NCBI GenBank assembly: GCA_910588775.1
Contig: CAJURH010000006.1
Span: 1 to 64,000, forward strand
DNA from: an uncultured Lachnospiraceae bacterium
GTDB lineage: Bacteria; Bacillota; Clostridia; Lachnospirales; Lachnospiraceae
Length of the DNA stretch: 64,000 bases
Reading direction: 5' to 3'
Part shown: piece after piece, positions 6,125 to 14,332 of the stretch
Layout: each line of letters opens with the position of its first letter
How positions within the stretch are numbered: position 1 is the stretch's first letter
Notes under the pieces: generated by a model
The model's database searches: none
Told to the model about the DNA's origin: nothing
What the model saw: the letters and a program-made list of their open reading frames with translations, nothing else
Translations under genes and position numbers: made by a program

Positions 6125-7549
6125 ATGCGGAAAACTCTTTACCTGAAGTTTATTCTCACATATGCGGTTTTCGGGCTTTTGGGATTCATCGCCATATCCA
6201 CCATCGGTTCCAGACTGGTGCAGTTTCATCTGGAGAAACGCATCAGTGAACAGATTTACCGGGAGGCCAACGCCATTTCGGTTGATAATACGGTGCGATA
6301 TCGGGCGGCCAGCTATAACCTGGGGAACATTTACAATAATTTATCCGCCCTTGCCGTCTATCAGAACGCCCAGATCTGGGTGATGAACCAGCGGGGGGAA
6401 GTTCTGCTGGATACCAATCAGGGAAAGCCCTATGAGACGCCGCTGGTTTTGGAAAGTTTTGACCCGCTTACATGGGGGTCCAGTTACTACCAGACGGGGA
6501 ATTTCTTCGGCTATTTCCAAGAGCCCATGATAAGCGTGATTGCGCCCATTACTTCAGATATGACCATCAAGGGCTACGTCGCCATACATTATCCCATGAA
6601 CCGACTTTACCAGGAGCGGGAACAGATTTTGGCCATTATTCATGTGGTGTTTTTTCTTTTATTTGTATTGTCTTTATTGATGCTGCTTTTATTTACATGC
6701 AGTGTTTATCGGCCATTGCGGAAAATCACCATCGGCGCGGAAGAGTATTCGGCTGGGCATCTGGATTATGAGATTCCGGTGTATTCCCAGGATGAGATGG
6801 GTTATCTGGCCAAGACGCTGAATTATATGTCGGGGGAACTGAACAACAGCGGGGAGTACCAGCGCAAATTTATTGCGAATATTTCCCACGATTTTCGCTC
6901 GCCGCTCACTTCCATTAAGGGGTACCTGGAGGCCATTGCGGACGGCACCATTGGACCGGATAATCAGGAGAAATATATTCAGATTGTGCTAAATGAGACC
7001 AATCGACTGGAGAAATTGACGGAAAGCCTGCTCACGCTGAATAATCTGGATGTAAAAAGTCGCCTGATGCATCTGCGTGCTTTTGATATTAATAAAGTCA
7101 TAAAAAATACGGCAGCCACCTTTGAGGGCACTTGCCGCAATAAAAAGATTTCCATTGAATTGATTTTGTCCGGTGCGCAGCTCTACGCCTATGCGGATAT
7201 GGAACAGATCCAGCAGGTGCTCTATAATCTGCTGGACAATGCGATTAAATTCAGCCCCAATGAATCGGTAATCACCATTGAAACCACCGAGAAAAACGAA
7301 CGGATTCTGGTGTCCGTCAAAGACCGGGGAGCCGGCGTCAGCAAGGAGAATCTTCCGAAAATCTGGGATCGCTTCTTCAAGGAAGATTCCTCACGGGGAA
7401 AAGATAGGAAAGGCACTGGTCTGGGCCTGTCCATCGTAAAAGAGATTATCAATGCCCATAAACAGAATATTGACGTGATTAGCACGGAAGGGGTGGGCAC
7501 GGAATTTATCTTCAGTCTGGATCGGATGCAGGATTCCAGGGAGCTTTGA
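6125..7549 (+). CDS. Membrane sensor histidine kinase of the OmpR-type pair
   Basis: Partner of the preceding regulator. Transmembrane helix 1 covers about residues 8-28, an extracellular sensing domain about 30-165, and helix 2 about 170-195. A HAMP linker follows, then a HisKA dimerisation helix with the phosphorylated His in NISHDFRSPLTSIKGYLEA, and a HATPase domain with N box LLDNAIKFSPNE, G1 KDRGAGVSKENL and G2 GTGLGLSI. Length 474 aa is usual for this PhoR/ResE/VicK-like family. It ends 6 bp from the convergent trmL gene, with no terminator visible between them. Confidence 0.92.
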   Translation: MRKTLYLKFILTYAVFGLLGFIAISTIGSRLVQFHLEKRISEQIYREANAISVDNTVRYRAASYNLGNIYNNLSALAVYQNAQIWVMNQRGEVLLDTNQGKPYETPLVLESFDPLTWGSSYYQTGNFFGYFQEPMISVIAPITSDMTIKGYVAIHYPMNRLYQEREQILAIIHVVFFLLFVLSLLMLLLFTCSVYRPLRKITIGAEEYSAGHLDYEIPVYSQDEMGYLAKTLNYMSGELNNSGEYQRKFIANISHDFRSPLTSIKGYLEAIADGTIGPDNQEKYIQIVLNETNRLEKLTESLLTLNNLDVKSRLMHLRAFDINKVIKNTAATFEGTCRNKKISIELILSGAQLYAYADMEQIQQVLYNLLDNAIKFSPNESVITIETTEKNERILVSVKDRGAGVSKENLPKIWDRFFKEDSSRGKDRKGTGLGLSIVKEIINAHKQNIDVISTEGVGTEFIFSLDRMQDSREL

Positions 7550-7555
7550 TGTCTA

Positions 7556-8047
7556 TCATTTCCATTGATATTTGGTCAGAGCGCCCTGAAGCTGCATCTG
7601 GGCAAAATCCTGCTGGCGCAGCGCCTCGTAGAGGACGATGGCCACAGAATTGCTCAAGTTTAAGGAGCGGGTGTTTTCCTTCATGGGGATGCGGATAACG
7701 GTTTCCTGGTTGGCGAGAAGAATGTCTTCGGGAATCCCGGCGCTTTCTTTGCCGAACAGGATATAATCATTTTCGCGGTAAAGCGCTTGTGTATATGTCT
7801 GGGGGGCTTTGGTGCTGGCATAGTAGATGTGGGCTCCTGGATTTTTCTTCAGGAAATCCTCATAATTCAGATATGTGGTCACGTCCAGATCCTGCCAGTA
7901 ATCCATGCCGGCTCTTTTAATCTCTTTTTCGTTTAACCGGAATCCCAACGGTTCAATCAGGTGCAGCCGTGTGCCTGTGGCCACGCAGGTGCGCCCAATG
8001 TTTCCTGTGTTGGCGGGGATTTCCGGTTCTAACAGTACAATGTTCAT
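7556..8047 (-). CDS. trmL: tRNA (cytidine/uridine-34-2'-O)-methyltransferase
   Basis: SPOUT-family methyltransferase that 2'-O-methylates the wobble base of tRNA-Leu isoacceptors using S-adenosylmethionine. The small single-domain size (163 aa) is that of TrmL. The motifs are PANTGNIGRTC near the N-terminus, LFGKESAGIPEDIL (motif 2), and IPMKENTRSLNLSNSVAIVL (motif 3, trefoil knot). The ATG follows AAGGAAAACAA, a moderate ribosome binding site. It is the last gene of the minus-strand group 7556-11634, 32 bp downstream of the AIR-synthase-like gene, and converges on the histidine kinase gene. Confidence 0.93.
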   Translation of the reverse strand: MNIVLLEPEIPANTGNIGRTCVATGTRLHLIEPLGFRLNEKEIKRAGMDYWQDLDVTTYLNYEDFLKKNPGAHIYYASTKAPQTYTQALYRENDYILFGKESAGIPEDILLANQETVIRIPMKENTRSLNLSNSVAIVLYEALRQQDFAQMQLQGALTKYQWK

Positions 8048-8079
8048 TTGTTTTCCTTCTTAAATATAATGAAATGAAT

Positions 8080-9063
8080 CTACGGCAACCGATACAGTTC
8101 GTCGCTTTGGGGGCGGTCCAGGTAGCGGATTTCCTCGCCGTTTCGCAGTATCCGGTCATTGCCGTCGGTGGCCTGTCCAATTAAGGTTGCGTGGATGCCC
8201 GCCTCTTTTAGCCGGCGCACCAGGGCGGCTCCGCTGGGAACTCCGATGAGCATGGATCCGCTGGACATGAGCAGATATGGGTTCAATCCGTATTGTTCAC
8301 AGATTTCCACCGATTCCTGGCGGATGGGAATCTGGCGCAGGTCAATATCCAGACCCACGCCGGCTCCTTCTCCGAATTCCCAGAGGGCGCCCAGTATGCC
8401 GCCTTCTGTGATGTCATGCATGGCCGATGCCTTCTGGGATACAGCGATGCGGCTTTCAGGCAGGACAGACAGATATTGGTCAAATGCTTTTGCCGTGTCC
8501 ACGAATTCTTCGGGTAGCTTTTTTTTCAGCTCCGGCTCCTTTTCCTTGGCGATGATGGAGGTCCCCTCCAGGGCAATCCATTTGGTCACCACCAGGTCGT
8601 GTCCAGGCATCAGCCCATTGGTCAAGAGAACGCGGTCCTTCTTCGCTTTGCCCACGCCAGTCACAGAGATTAAGGGCTGGTTGACCACATGGGTGATCTC
8701 TGTATGGCCGCCGAATACTTCCATCTGCAGTGCCTGACAGGTCTTTTCCACATCCTGAATCATTTGGCGAAGCGCAGGTTCGTCGGTCTCTTCTGGCAGC
8801 AATATGGTCAGCATTACGCCTATCGGTTCCGCGCCGGAAGCGGCCAGGTCATTGGCTGTGATATGGATGCTGTGACTTCCGATGTCTTTGACGGTTCCGG
8901 TAATGGGGTCGGTGGACATAACGAATGCTTCGTCCGGTTCCAACGCAAGCGCAGCGCAGTCTTGGCCTACCGCGGGCCCCATGAGGACTTCTTTTCTGCG
9001 GTGGCTGATTTGGTTCAAGACTGAGCGGCACAGAACTGGTTCCGGCAGTTTTCCAATTTTCAT
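8080..9063 (-). CDS. AIR synthase / HypE-like ATP-binding protein
   Basis: Member of the PurM/SelD/HypE/ThiL fold that phosphorylates or dehydrates small substrates with ATP. The N-terminal part has GQDCAALAL and MSTDPITGTV and the ITANDLAASGAEPIGV motif; the C-terminal half has MHDITEGGILGALWEFGEGA, the hallmark of the family. Length 327 aa matches stand-alone HypE-like proteins of clostridia. There are no hydrogenase maturation genes nearby, so a role in hydrogenase assembly is not supported by context. A 37-aa membrane peptide gene lies 15 bp upstream and trmL 32 bp downstream. The specific substrate is unknown. Confidence 0.85.
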   Translation of the reverse strand: MKIGKLPEPVLCRSVLNQISHRRKEVLMGPAVGQDCAALALEPDEAFVMSTDPITGTVKDIGSHSIHITANDLAASGAEPIGVMLTILLPEETDEPALRQMIQDVEKTCQALQMEVFGGHTEITHVVNQPLISVTGVGKAKKDRVLLTNGLMPGHDLVVTKWIALEGTSIIAKEKEPELKKKLPEEFVDTAKAFDQYLSVLPESRIAVSQKASAMHDITEGGILGALWEFGEGAGVGLDIDLRQIPIRQESVEICEQYGLNPYLLMSSGSMLIGVPSGAALVRRLKEAGIHATLIGQATDGNDRILRNGEEIRYLDRPQSDELYRLP

Positions 9064-9078
9064 CCTATTTTTGTCCCC

Positions 9079-9192
9079 CTACATAAGCGCAAATTCCAGC
9101 ACAACGGGCACTACCATAGACAGTACGAGAATCACTGCGATGATAATTGTGATAATTCTGCGGTTTTTGCGGTTAAAAAATCCTCCTGCCAT
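9079..9192 (-). CDS. 37-aa single-pass membrane peptide
   Basis: A 37-codon frame beginning MAGGFFNRKNRR carries a basic cytosolic N-terminus followed by one hydrophobic helix of about 22 residues (IITIIIAVILVLSMVVPVVL). It sits between the radical SAM gene (17 bp away) and the AIR-synthase-like gene (15 bp away) with the same orientation, as expected for a gene inside an operon. The pattern (basic head, one helix, Pro in the helix) recalls small clostridial proteins related to the stressosome-associated Prli42 class, but similarity at this length is weak. The ribosome binding site is poor, with GGCATGG as the only candidate. Confidence 0.6.
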   Translation of the reverse strand: MAGGFFNRKNRRIITIIIAVILVLSMVVPVVLEFALM

Positions 9193-9209
9193 TTCTTACA
9201 CCATGCCTT

Positions 9210-10880
9210 TCATAATATAATTTGTTTTTCTTCTACATTGTTGGTCAGTGGGTTCCTATATCGGTAATCGAATAACAGGGTTCCCTGGGGTAAAACTTCG
9301 ATATGGACGGTTTTGGGCAGTCCTTCCCGGCGAATATACCCGCGGATTTCTTTTTGCCAGGGTTCCTGGGAGGCCATCCACGCTGGACGGCTTTTCAGAT
9401 TTTCCCGGCAGTACAGGTCCACGGTCATAGCCTCGATAAACGGTTGGTCGGACACCCCGCAACTTTTTACAAATTCCAGTAAGATGTCGTATCGGCGCAG
9501 CCGGGAATGGGAAATCTGGCTGTAGCCTTTTTCCTCATAAAATTCCCCCAGTTTCCGGTAGAGGGTGAAGGGGGAGGAGAAAAGCCCCTCCAGCAGCGGT
9601 AAGGTATGCTGGAATTGGCCGCTGTTGTAGTAAGTCTCCACCATGCTCTCCACCTGTTTCAGGGAGAGGGTTTCCTCATAAGAAATCCATTTGGTTTTTA
9701 AGACTTCATAAGGTTCCCGGTCTAGATAGACGCAGCCGTATTCTTCGGCCATCCGTTCCATCCGGGAGCCTTTTAAGACTTTCAGAAAACCAAGCTGTAG
9801 CTGCTGCGGGCGCATGTGGTATACCTGGTCAAAGGATTGGGCGAAACGGTCATACCCTTCGCAGGGCAGTCCGGCGATCAGGTCCAGATGCTGGTGGATG
9901 TTTTGGCCCTGCTGGATTTGCGCCACATTGTCTTTGATTTTCTCAAAATCGGTTTTCCGCTGTATTTCCTGGATGGTTTCCGGGTTGGTGGACTGCACGC
10001 CGATTTCCAGTTGGATCAGTCCGGGGCGCATGGCGCGCATACAGGCCAGCTCTTCTGGTCCCAGCAGGTCCGCGCCGATTTCGAAGTGAAAGTTTGTCAC
10101 GCCCTGGTCCTGGCGCGTCAGAAATTCCCATATTTCTAAAGCGCGCGCTCGGTCGCAGTTGAATGTCCGGTCCACGAATTTCACTTGGGGGACTTTCTGG
10201 TCTATGAAAAATTGCAGTTCTTTTTTCACCAGGCTAAGGCTTCGAAAGCGCAGTTTCTTATCCAGAGAGGACAGACAGTAGCTGCAGGAAAACGGGCATC
10301 CGCGGCTGCTCTCGTAATAGAGAATGCGGTTTGTGAAATCCTGCAAATGGGTATAGACAAATGGCAGCGCGTCCATGGAAAGCGGTTCCCGGTTGGCGGT
10401 CTCCAAGATAGCGCCGTTTTGCCGAAAGGTCAGTCCAGGGATGTCCGCCAGGCGTTCTGCGTCGGTGCCGTCCTGGAAGAGTTTTGCCAGCTCCAGAAAG
10501 GAGCCTTCCCCTTCGCCGCGCATCACGCCGTCTATGGCAGGGTGGCCCTCCAGGTATTCTCTGGCGCAATAGGTGACTTCCGGGCCGCCCACCCAGATCC
10601 ATGTGTCGGGGAGGAGCTTGTGGATTTCCCGCGCCAGGTCGTCAATCCAGGTCTTGTTCCAGATATAGCAGGAAAAGCACAAAAGTCCCGGCTGGCTCTC
10701 GTACAGGTCTTTTAAAATCTCTCCGAACGTCTGGTTGATGGTGTATTCCCGTATTTCCGATGGATGCCCCGATTGTTCGGCGTAAGCTTTCAGGCTGTAG
10801 ACGGCCAGGTTGGAGTGGATATATTTGGCGTTTACAGCGGCTAAAATGATTTTTTTATTCGGATAGTTTGTTCTGTTCAC
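9210..10880 (-). CDS. B12-binding radical SAM protein (DUF4080 type)
   Basis: A cobalamin-binding-like Rossmann domain (residues 1-145, with VGGPEVTYCAREYL) precedes a radical SAM core with the 4Fe-4S motif SRGCPFSCSYC (about residues 190-200) and a DUF4080-like C-terminal region. Such proteins perform S-adenosylmethionine radical chemistry, often methylation, on unidentified substrates and are common in Lachnospiraceae. Length 556 aa is typical. The start overlaps the end of cysQ by 26 bp, so the two are translationally coupled. The ATG is preceded by an AT-rich weak ribosome binding site, which fits coupling. Confidence 0.9.
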   Translation of the reverse strand: MNRTNYPNKKIILAAVNAKYIHSNLAVYSLKAYAEQSGHPSEIREYTINQTFGEILKDLYESQPGLLCFSCYIWNKTWIDDLAREIHKLLPDTWIWVGGPEVTYCAREYLEGHPAIDGVMRGEGEGSFLELAKLFQDGTDAERLADIPGLTFRQNGAILETANREPLSMDALPFVYTHLQDFTNRILYYESSRGCPFSCSYCLSSLDKKLRFRSLSLVKKELQFFIDQKVPQVKFVDRTFNCDRARALEIWEFLTRQDQGVTNFHFEIGADLLGPEELACMRAMRPGLIQLEIGVQSTNPETIQEIQRKTDFEKIKDNVAQIQQGQNIHQHLDLIAGLPCEGYDRFAQSFDQVYHMRPQQLQLGFLKVLKGSRMERMAEEYGCVYLDREPYEVLKTKWISYEETLSLKQVESMVETYYNSGQFQHTLPLLEGLFSSPFTLYRKLGEFYEEKGYSQISHSRLRRYDILLEFVKSCGVSDQPFIEAMTVDLYCRENLKSRPAWMASQEPWQKEIRGYIRREGLPKTVHIEVLPQGTLLFDYRYRNPLTNNVEEKQIIL

Positions 10881-11634
10881 AGTTTATTATAAAAAACCCC
10901 TTTCGATTCACACAGTCTTCACGATTATATGTCATTTCGCTGCCGTCCATCTGCCGGAATATGCCGCCGGCCTCTTCCACGATGCACTGCATGGCCGCCG
11001 TGTCCCATTCCATGGTGGGGTTGTGCCGATAGTAGATTTCCGCGTCTCCCCGGGCAATCATGCAGCCTTTGATGGAGCTGCCCACCCGCACCAGGTTTGT
11101 TAAATGGTATTTTTTCAGTAGCCGCTCCATTTGTTCGCATCCGTGGGAGCTGCTCATGACGACTCTGGGATCTTGGGTCCGCTGCGAGACATGCAGTCTG
11201 GCGGTTTTCCCGTCTTTTTCCAGAAAGGCCCCAGTTCCTTTGGCGGCGTAATATAGTTCCCCAGTGGCGGGTGCGTAGATAACCCCAGTGACCGGGCGAC
11301 CTTGGAAGGCCAGCGCGATGTTTACGGTGAACTGGCCGTTCTTTTTGATAAATTCTTTGGTGCCGTCCAGTGGGTCCACCACAAAGCAGTAGGGGTTGTC
11401 CAGACGTTTGCGGTCGTCTTCCCCCTCTTCGGAGAGAAGCGCGCACTCTGGAAACCGCGCCAGCAACTCTTGGGCGATGATTTCATGGGCTTTTTTGTCG
11501 GCAAGGGTCAGGGGCGAATGGTTTTCTTTGTACTGCACCTGCCAGATTTCTTCTTTATTATAGATTTCCATAATCGCCTTGCCTGCGGTTACGGAAATCT
11601 TCCTGGATACTTCCAGTATTTCTTCGTAATTCAT
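10855..11634 (-). CDS. cysQ: 3'(2'),5'-bisphosphate nucleotidase CysQ
   Basis: Mg2+-dependent phosphatase of the inositol monophosphatase family that removes the 3'-phosphate of PAP/PAPS produced in sulfate assimilation or by acyl-carrier-protein synthase. The metal site is built from SEEGEDD, DPLDGTKEFI and EWDTAAMQC. The start at 11634 (MNYEEILEVS) is chosen because AAAGGAG lies 9 bases upstream; the 259-aa product then matches the family. The frame stays open to 11850, but that extension runs into the hpf leader region. First gene of the minus-strand operon that continues into the radical SAM gene. Confidence 0.9.
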   Translation of the reverse strand: MNYEEILEVSRKISVTAGKAIMEIYNKEEIWQVQYKENHSPLTLADKKAHEIIAQELLARFPECALLSEEGEDDRKRLDNPYCFVVDPLDGTKEFIKKNGQFTVNIALAFQGRPVTGVIYAPATGELYYAAKGTGAFLEKDGKTARLHVSQRTQDPRVVMSSSHGCEQMERLLKKYHLTNLVRVGSSIKGCMIARGDAEIYYRHNPTMEWDTAAMQCIVEEAGGIFRQMDGSEMTYNREDCVNRKGFFIINCEQNKLSE

Positions 11635-11771
11635 TTCCATCGACTCCTTTGGCATTGCTGTTTGTCTGTTCATTATATTCATTATTCCAAATCCTGTCAA
11701 CTTTTGTATCTGACATAGAGCGAACAATAACCTAAAATTTTCATAAAATGATGTGAATTTCATGCAAGATG

Positions 11772-11780
11772 TGTTATAAT
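11772..11780 (+). promoter_or_regulatory. Extended -10 promoter of the hpf/raiA leader
   Basis: TGTTATAAT: a perfect TATAAT at 11775-11780 with the TG extension. No good -35 is seen. The predicted start near 11787 leaves a leader of about 190 bases before hpf. Confidence 0.6.
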
Positions 11781-11786
11781 AAGTTA

Positions 11787-11965
11787 TCAGCAACAGAAGC
11801 GTGTTTGAAAATTCATCTAAGCCGCGGCAGGAAGCTGTTTTCAAACACATTTTAGGAAGGCCTGTTTATGCGTATGCATGCAGGTTAGCCCGTTCGGCGG
11901 TAGGGCGCACAGGCATGATCTGCCCATGGCGCCGTCTCTGTTCGGGACTTTCATATTAAATAGGT
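11787..11965 (+). ncRNA. Structured leader upstream of hpf, candidate raiA-motif RNA
   Basis: About 180 bases between a strong promoter and hpf/raiA contain an 11-bp perfect hairpin arm pair GTGTTTGAAAA/TTTTCAAACAC (11801-11811, 11838-11848), an enclosing stem GCCTGT/ACAGGC (11860-11865, 11909-11914) and an inner GCCC/GGGC (11888-11891, 11903-11906). The raiA motif is a published structured RNA class found upstream of raiA genes in Firmicutes and Actinobacteria, so position, size and structure fit. I cannot align the consensus here; another leader type is possible. Confidence 0.55.
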
Positions 11966-11980
11966 AAGGGGGCTGAAGAT

Positions 11981-12508
11981 ATGCGTTTTGTTATAAGTGG
12001 AAAAAATCTTGAAGTGACAGAAGGACTGAAGGCGTCGGTTGAGGACAAACTTGGAAAATTAGAGAGATATTTTACGCCAGAGACCGAGGTTATTGTGACC
12101 TTAAGCGTGGAGAAGGAGCGGCAAAAGATTGAAGTCACGATTCCGGTGAAAGGGAATATCATCCGCTCAGAGCAGACAAGCAACGATATGTACGTGTCCA
12201 TTGACCTGGTGGAAGAGGTGATTGAGCGGCAACTGAGAAAATATAAAAATAAAATCGTGGATAAGAAGCAGGAGGGAGGAAACTTCCAGAAAGCTTATAT
12301 AGAGAAGGATTACGAAGAGGACGAGGATGTTAAGATTATCCGCACCAAACGCTTTGGCATCAAGCCTATGTATCCAGAAGACGCCTGTGTGCAGATGGAG
12401 CTTTTGGGCCATAATTTCTTCGTATTCCACAACGCGGAGACGGATCAGGTAAATGTGGTTTACAAGAGAAAAGGCAACACTTATGGCCTGATTGAGCCGG
12501 ATTTTTGA
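11981..12508 (+). CDS. hpf: Ribosome hibernation promoting factor, long form
   Basis: Binds the 30S decoding region and dimerises ribosomes into inactive 100S particles in stationary phase or stress (also called raiA). An N-terminal S30AE domain covers residues 1-100 (MRFVISGKNLEVTEGLK), a charged linker follows, and the C-terminal dimerisation domain covers about 120-175 (IRTKRFGIKPMYPEDACVQM and NTYGLIEPDF). The 175-aa length identifies the long form typical of Firmicutes. AAGGGGG precedes the ATG. The structured leader suggests RNA-level regulation. In many relatives secA follows; here a spoIID-like gene does. Confidence 0.96.
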   Translation: MRFVISGKNLEVTEGLKASVEDKLGKLERYFTPETEVIVTLSVEKERQKIEVTIPVKGNIIRSEQTSNDMYVSIDLVEEVIERQLRKYKNKIVDKKQEGGNFQKAYIEKDYEEDEDVKIIRTKRFGIKPMYPEDACVQMELLGHNFFVFHNAETDQVNVVYKRKGNTYGLIEPDF

Positions 12509-12539
12509 TTTGATTCGGATTCAGTTGAAATGAAACGTG

Positions 12540-12565
12540 CGCCCTGCGGCATTGTCTGCAGGGCG
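12540..12565 (+). terminator. GC-rich hairpin after hpf
   Basis: CGCCCTGC (12540-12547) pairs with GCAGGGCG (12558-12565), 30 bases after the hpf stop. The following sequence is A-rich rather than a T-tract, so termination is uncertain; it may protect the hpf transcript end or separate it from the sporulation gene. Confidence 0.4.
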
Positions 12566-12634
12566 AAAATATACATGAGAGCGCAGGGTCGCTCATATAT
12601 TGAAAGTAAGCATCTATATGAGGCGGTATTTTTT

Positions 12635-13459
12635 ATGAAAGAATATCTGTCCGCTTACCTGACCCTTCTGCTCATTGTCTCGCTTATGCCTTTTCTTCTG
12701 ACGTTTCTTCTCTCTGGCAAGAATTCCTGTCCTCCATACAAGCCCTTGGATATGGAGAAATATTTACCCATCATTGTGTATCTGCAAATTCCATATAATC
12801 ACCACTTTGAGAATATCAAAGCTCAGACCATACTTGCTCGAACAAATATCCAGCTGCAGTTGGAAAATAAAACGTCATTGTCTGCGTTATTGAAGAAGCC
12901 CTTGGAGTATCTGGCCCATGAACAGGGTCTGACAAATTTCTTTCATACATATAAGCGTTTCATCCAGGCCGCCCAGGAAACTCGTGGGCAGGTTCTTACA
13001 TATCAGGGGAAAAAAGTTGTACTGCCATACTGCGCCATAACTACAGGGGGCACCAGGGACGGAACTTCTCTTTTGCACAGTGAAGAATTTGAATATCTGG
13101 TATCAGTGGATTCGCCTCAGGACCAAAAGGCCGACGGATATCGAAGCGGCGCGTATTTTCCCGGCACGGACTACTGTGAACAGGTGGAAATTATACAGCG
13201 TGATCCACACGATTACGTTTTGACGGTCAAGGCTGGGGAGCGGCTTATGTCGGGAGAAGAATTTCGGCGGATGCTGGAGCTGCCATCTAGCTCTTTTACC
13301 ATACAGGAAGTCAATGGACAGACCAGGATCTTGTGCCAGGGTCAGGGTCACGGGCTGGGCTTTTCCCAATACGGGGGAAATGCGCTGGCTAAACAGGGAA
13401 AAAGCTGCCAGGAAATTCTGGAATTTTATTTTCCGCGTCTTACTCTGAAAAATTCATAG
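12635..13459 (+). CDS. spoIID: SpoIID-like sporulation protein with altered catalytic site
   Basis: SpoIID is a membrane-anchored lytic transglycosylase that, with SpoIIP and SpoIIM, remodels septal peptidoglycan during engulfment. After a single N-terminal helix (about residues 5-27) come the KYLPIIV and FENIKAQTILARTN blocks aligned with the SpoIID core, then TRGQVLTYQGKKV and the C-terminal GQGHGLGFSQYGGNALA hallmark. Where B. subtilis has the catalytic Glu88 in a SEMP motif this protein has LQIP, so Gln replaces Glu. The start at 12635 is chosen from GAGGCGG upstream; 274 aa is a little short. The spoIIQ-like gene follows 73 bp on, the pairing known from Clostridioides difficile. Confidence 0.75.
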   Translation: MKEYLSAYLTLLLIVSLMPFLLTFLLSGKNSCPPYKPLDMEKYLPIIVYLQIPYNHHFENIKAQTILARTNIQLQLENKTSLSALLKKPLEYLAHEQGLTNFFHTYKRFIQAAQETRGQVLTYQGKKVVLPYCAITTGGTRDGTSLLHSEEFEYLVSVDSPQDQKADGYRSGAYFPGTDYCEQVEIIQRDPHDYVLTVKAGERLMSGEEFRRMLELPSSSFTIQEVNGQTRILCQGQGHGLGFSQYGGNALAKQGKSCQEILEFYFPRLTLKNS

Positions 13460-13466
13460 AAAAAAT

Positions 13467-13495
13467 GCATAGAGTTTCATATTTTGGAAATCCTA
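13467..13495 (+). promoter_or_regulatory. Candidate sigma-F promoter upstream of spoIIQ
   Basis: GCATA (13467-13471), a 14-base spacer and GGAAATCCTA (13486-13495) resemble the sigma-F consensus (GYATA, then GGNNANAMTW). spoIIQ is a sigma-F gene in B. subtilis. The start codon lies 37 bases downstream. Confidence 0.4.
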
Positions 13496-13532
13496 TGGCT
13501 ATAAGAATTTGAGAAAACAGAGGTGAAAGAGT

Positions 13533-14294
13533 ATGACAAAGAAAACCAGATTGATACGGATTATTGTGAACAGCGTGCTGGTGGTGGCCATCGTAGCCCT
13601 GGCAGTAACCGTATACCAAGCCGGAACACAGAGTAACAAAGACGAATCCATACTGCCCCAGGTCGCCACAGAAGACGGAGAGAAATCTCTATCCGGAACG
13701 GCCGCGCCCATGGTGGACGCCGGAACGATGGATGTGGAAGCGGATGTAAAAGAAGAACCGAAGGCAAACGAAGAGGCCAAGACAGAAGAGAAAGAAGAGA
13801 TTGTGCAGGCGGAAGAACCAGAAGAAAGCACAGACGCCGCAGCGGAGGCGGAGGCGGCCGCTCCTGTGATTGATGTGAACTTTACAGAAGAAAGTCTGAT
13901 GAACTGGCCACTGGAAGGACAGATTCTTCTGGACTACAGCATGGACCACACCGTTTACCATCCCACGCTGGATTTGTACAAATACAGCAAAGGGATCGCC
14001 ATTCAGTCATCGGTGGGTTCACCAGTGCTGGCGGCTACAAATGGAACGGTGGCTTCCATCGAGGAAATGTCTGAGACCGGCACAACAGTAGTGTTGGATC
14101 TGGGCAACGGGTACCAGAGCGTGTATGGACAGTTGAAAGACCTGAATGTGGCGGTGGGTCAGACCATTCCCCAGGGGACGATTCTGGGCTATGTAAATGA
14201 GCCTACAAAATATTACACAGAAGAAGGCAGTAATCTGTACTTTGCCATGAGCAAAGATGGAACGCCTATCGACCCCATTCAGTACCTGCCATAA
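13533..14294 (+). CDS. spoIIQ: SpoIIQ-like protein with degenerate LytM (M23) domain
   Basis: SpoIIQ is the forespore half of the channel and zipper that link the forespore to the mother cell during engulfment. One N-terminal membrane helix (about residues 8-27) is followed by a Glu/Ala-rich low-complexity linker (about 55-115) and a LytM fold (about 130-253). The first metal-ligand motif survives (HPTLD), but the later histidines are lost: the usual YAHL is YGQL and the usual HLHF is NLYF. The domain is therefore probably structural rather than hydrolytic, as in B. subtilis SpoIIQ. The start follows AGAGGTG. The spoIID-like gene lies directly upstream; spoIIID, next in C. difficile, is not found here. 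Confidence 0.75.
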   Translation: MTKKTRLIRIIVNSVLVVAIVALAVTVYQAGTQSNKDESILPQVATEDGEKSLSGTAAPMVDAGTMDVEADVKEEPKANEEAKTEEKEEIVQAEEPEESTDAAAEAEAAAPVIDVNFTEESLMNWPLEGQILLDYSMDHTVYHPTLDLYKYSKGIAIQSSVGSPVLAATNGTVASIEEMSETGTTVVLDLGNGYQSVYGQLKDLNVAVGQTIPQGTILGYVNEPTKYYTEEGSNLYFAMSKDGTPIDPIQYLP

Positions 14295-14299
14295 ATTTA

Positions 14300-14328
14300 T
14301 TCACAGATTTTTCAAAAAGACGTATAAT
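14300..14328 (+). promoter_or_regulatory. Sigma-A promoter driving the GIY-YIG leader RNA
   Basis: TTCACA (14300-14305), 17-base spacer, TATAAT (14323-14328). The predicted start near 14335 coincides with the first base of the structured element downstream. Confidence 0.65.
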
Positions 14329-14332
14329 ATAG

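Noticed and set aside
8080..9063. Hydrogenase maturation factor hypE
   Set aside because: The fold matches, but no hydrogenase or other hyp gene is nearby and stand-alone HypE-like proteins are common in clostridia.
12590..12625. Sigma-E promoter directly before the spoIID-like gene
   Set aside because: A TCATATA/CATCTATAT-like pair exists but would leave almost no untranslated leader before the ribosome binding site.
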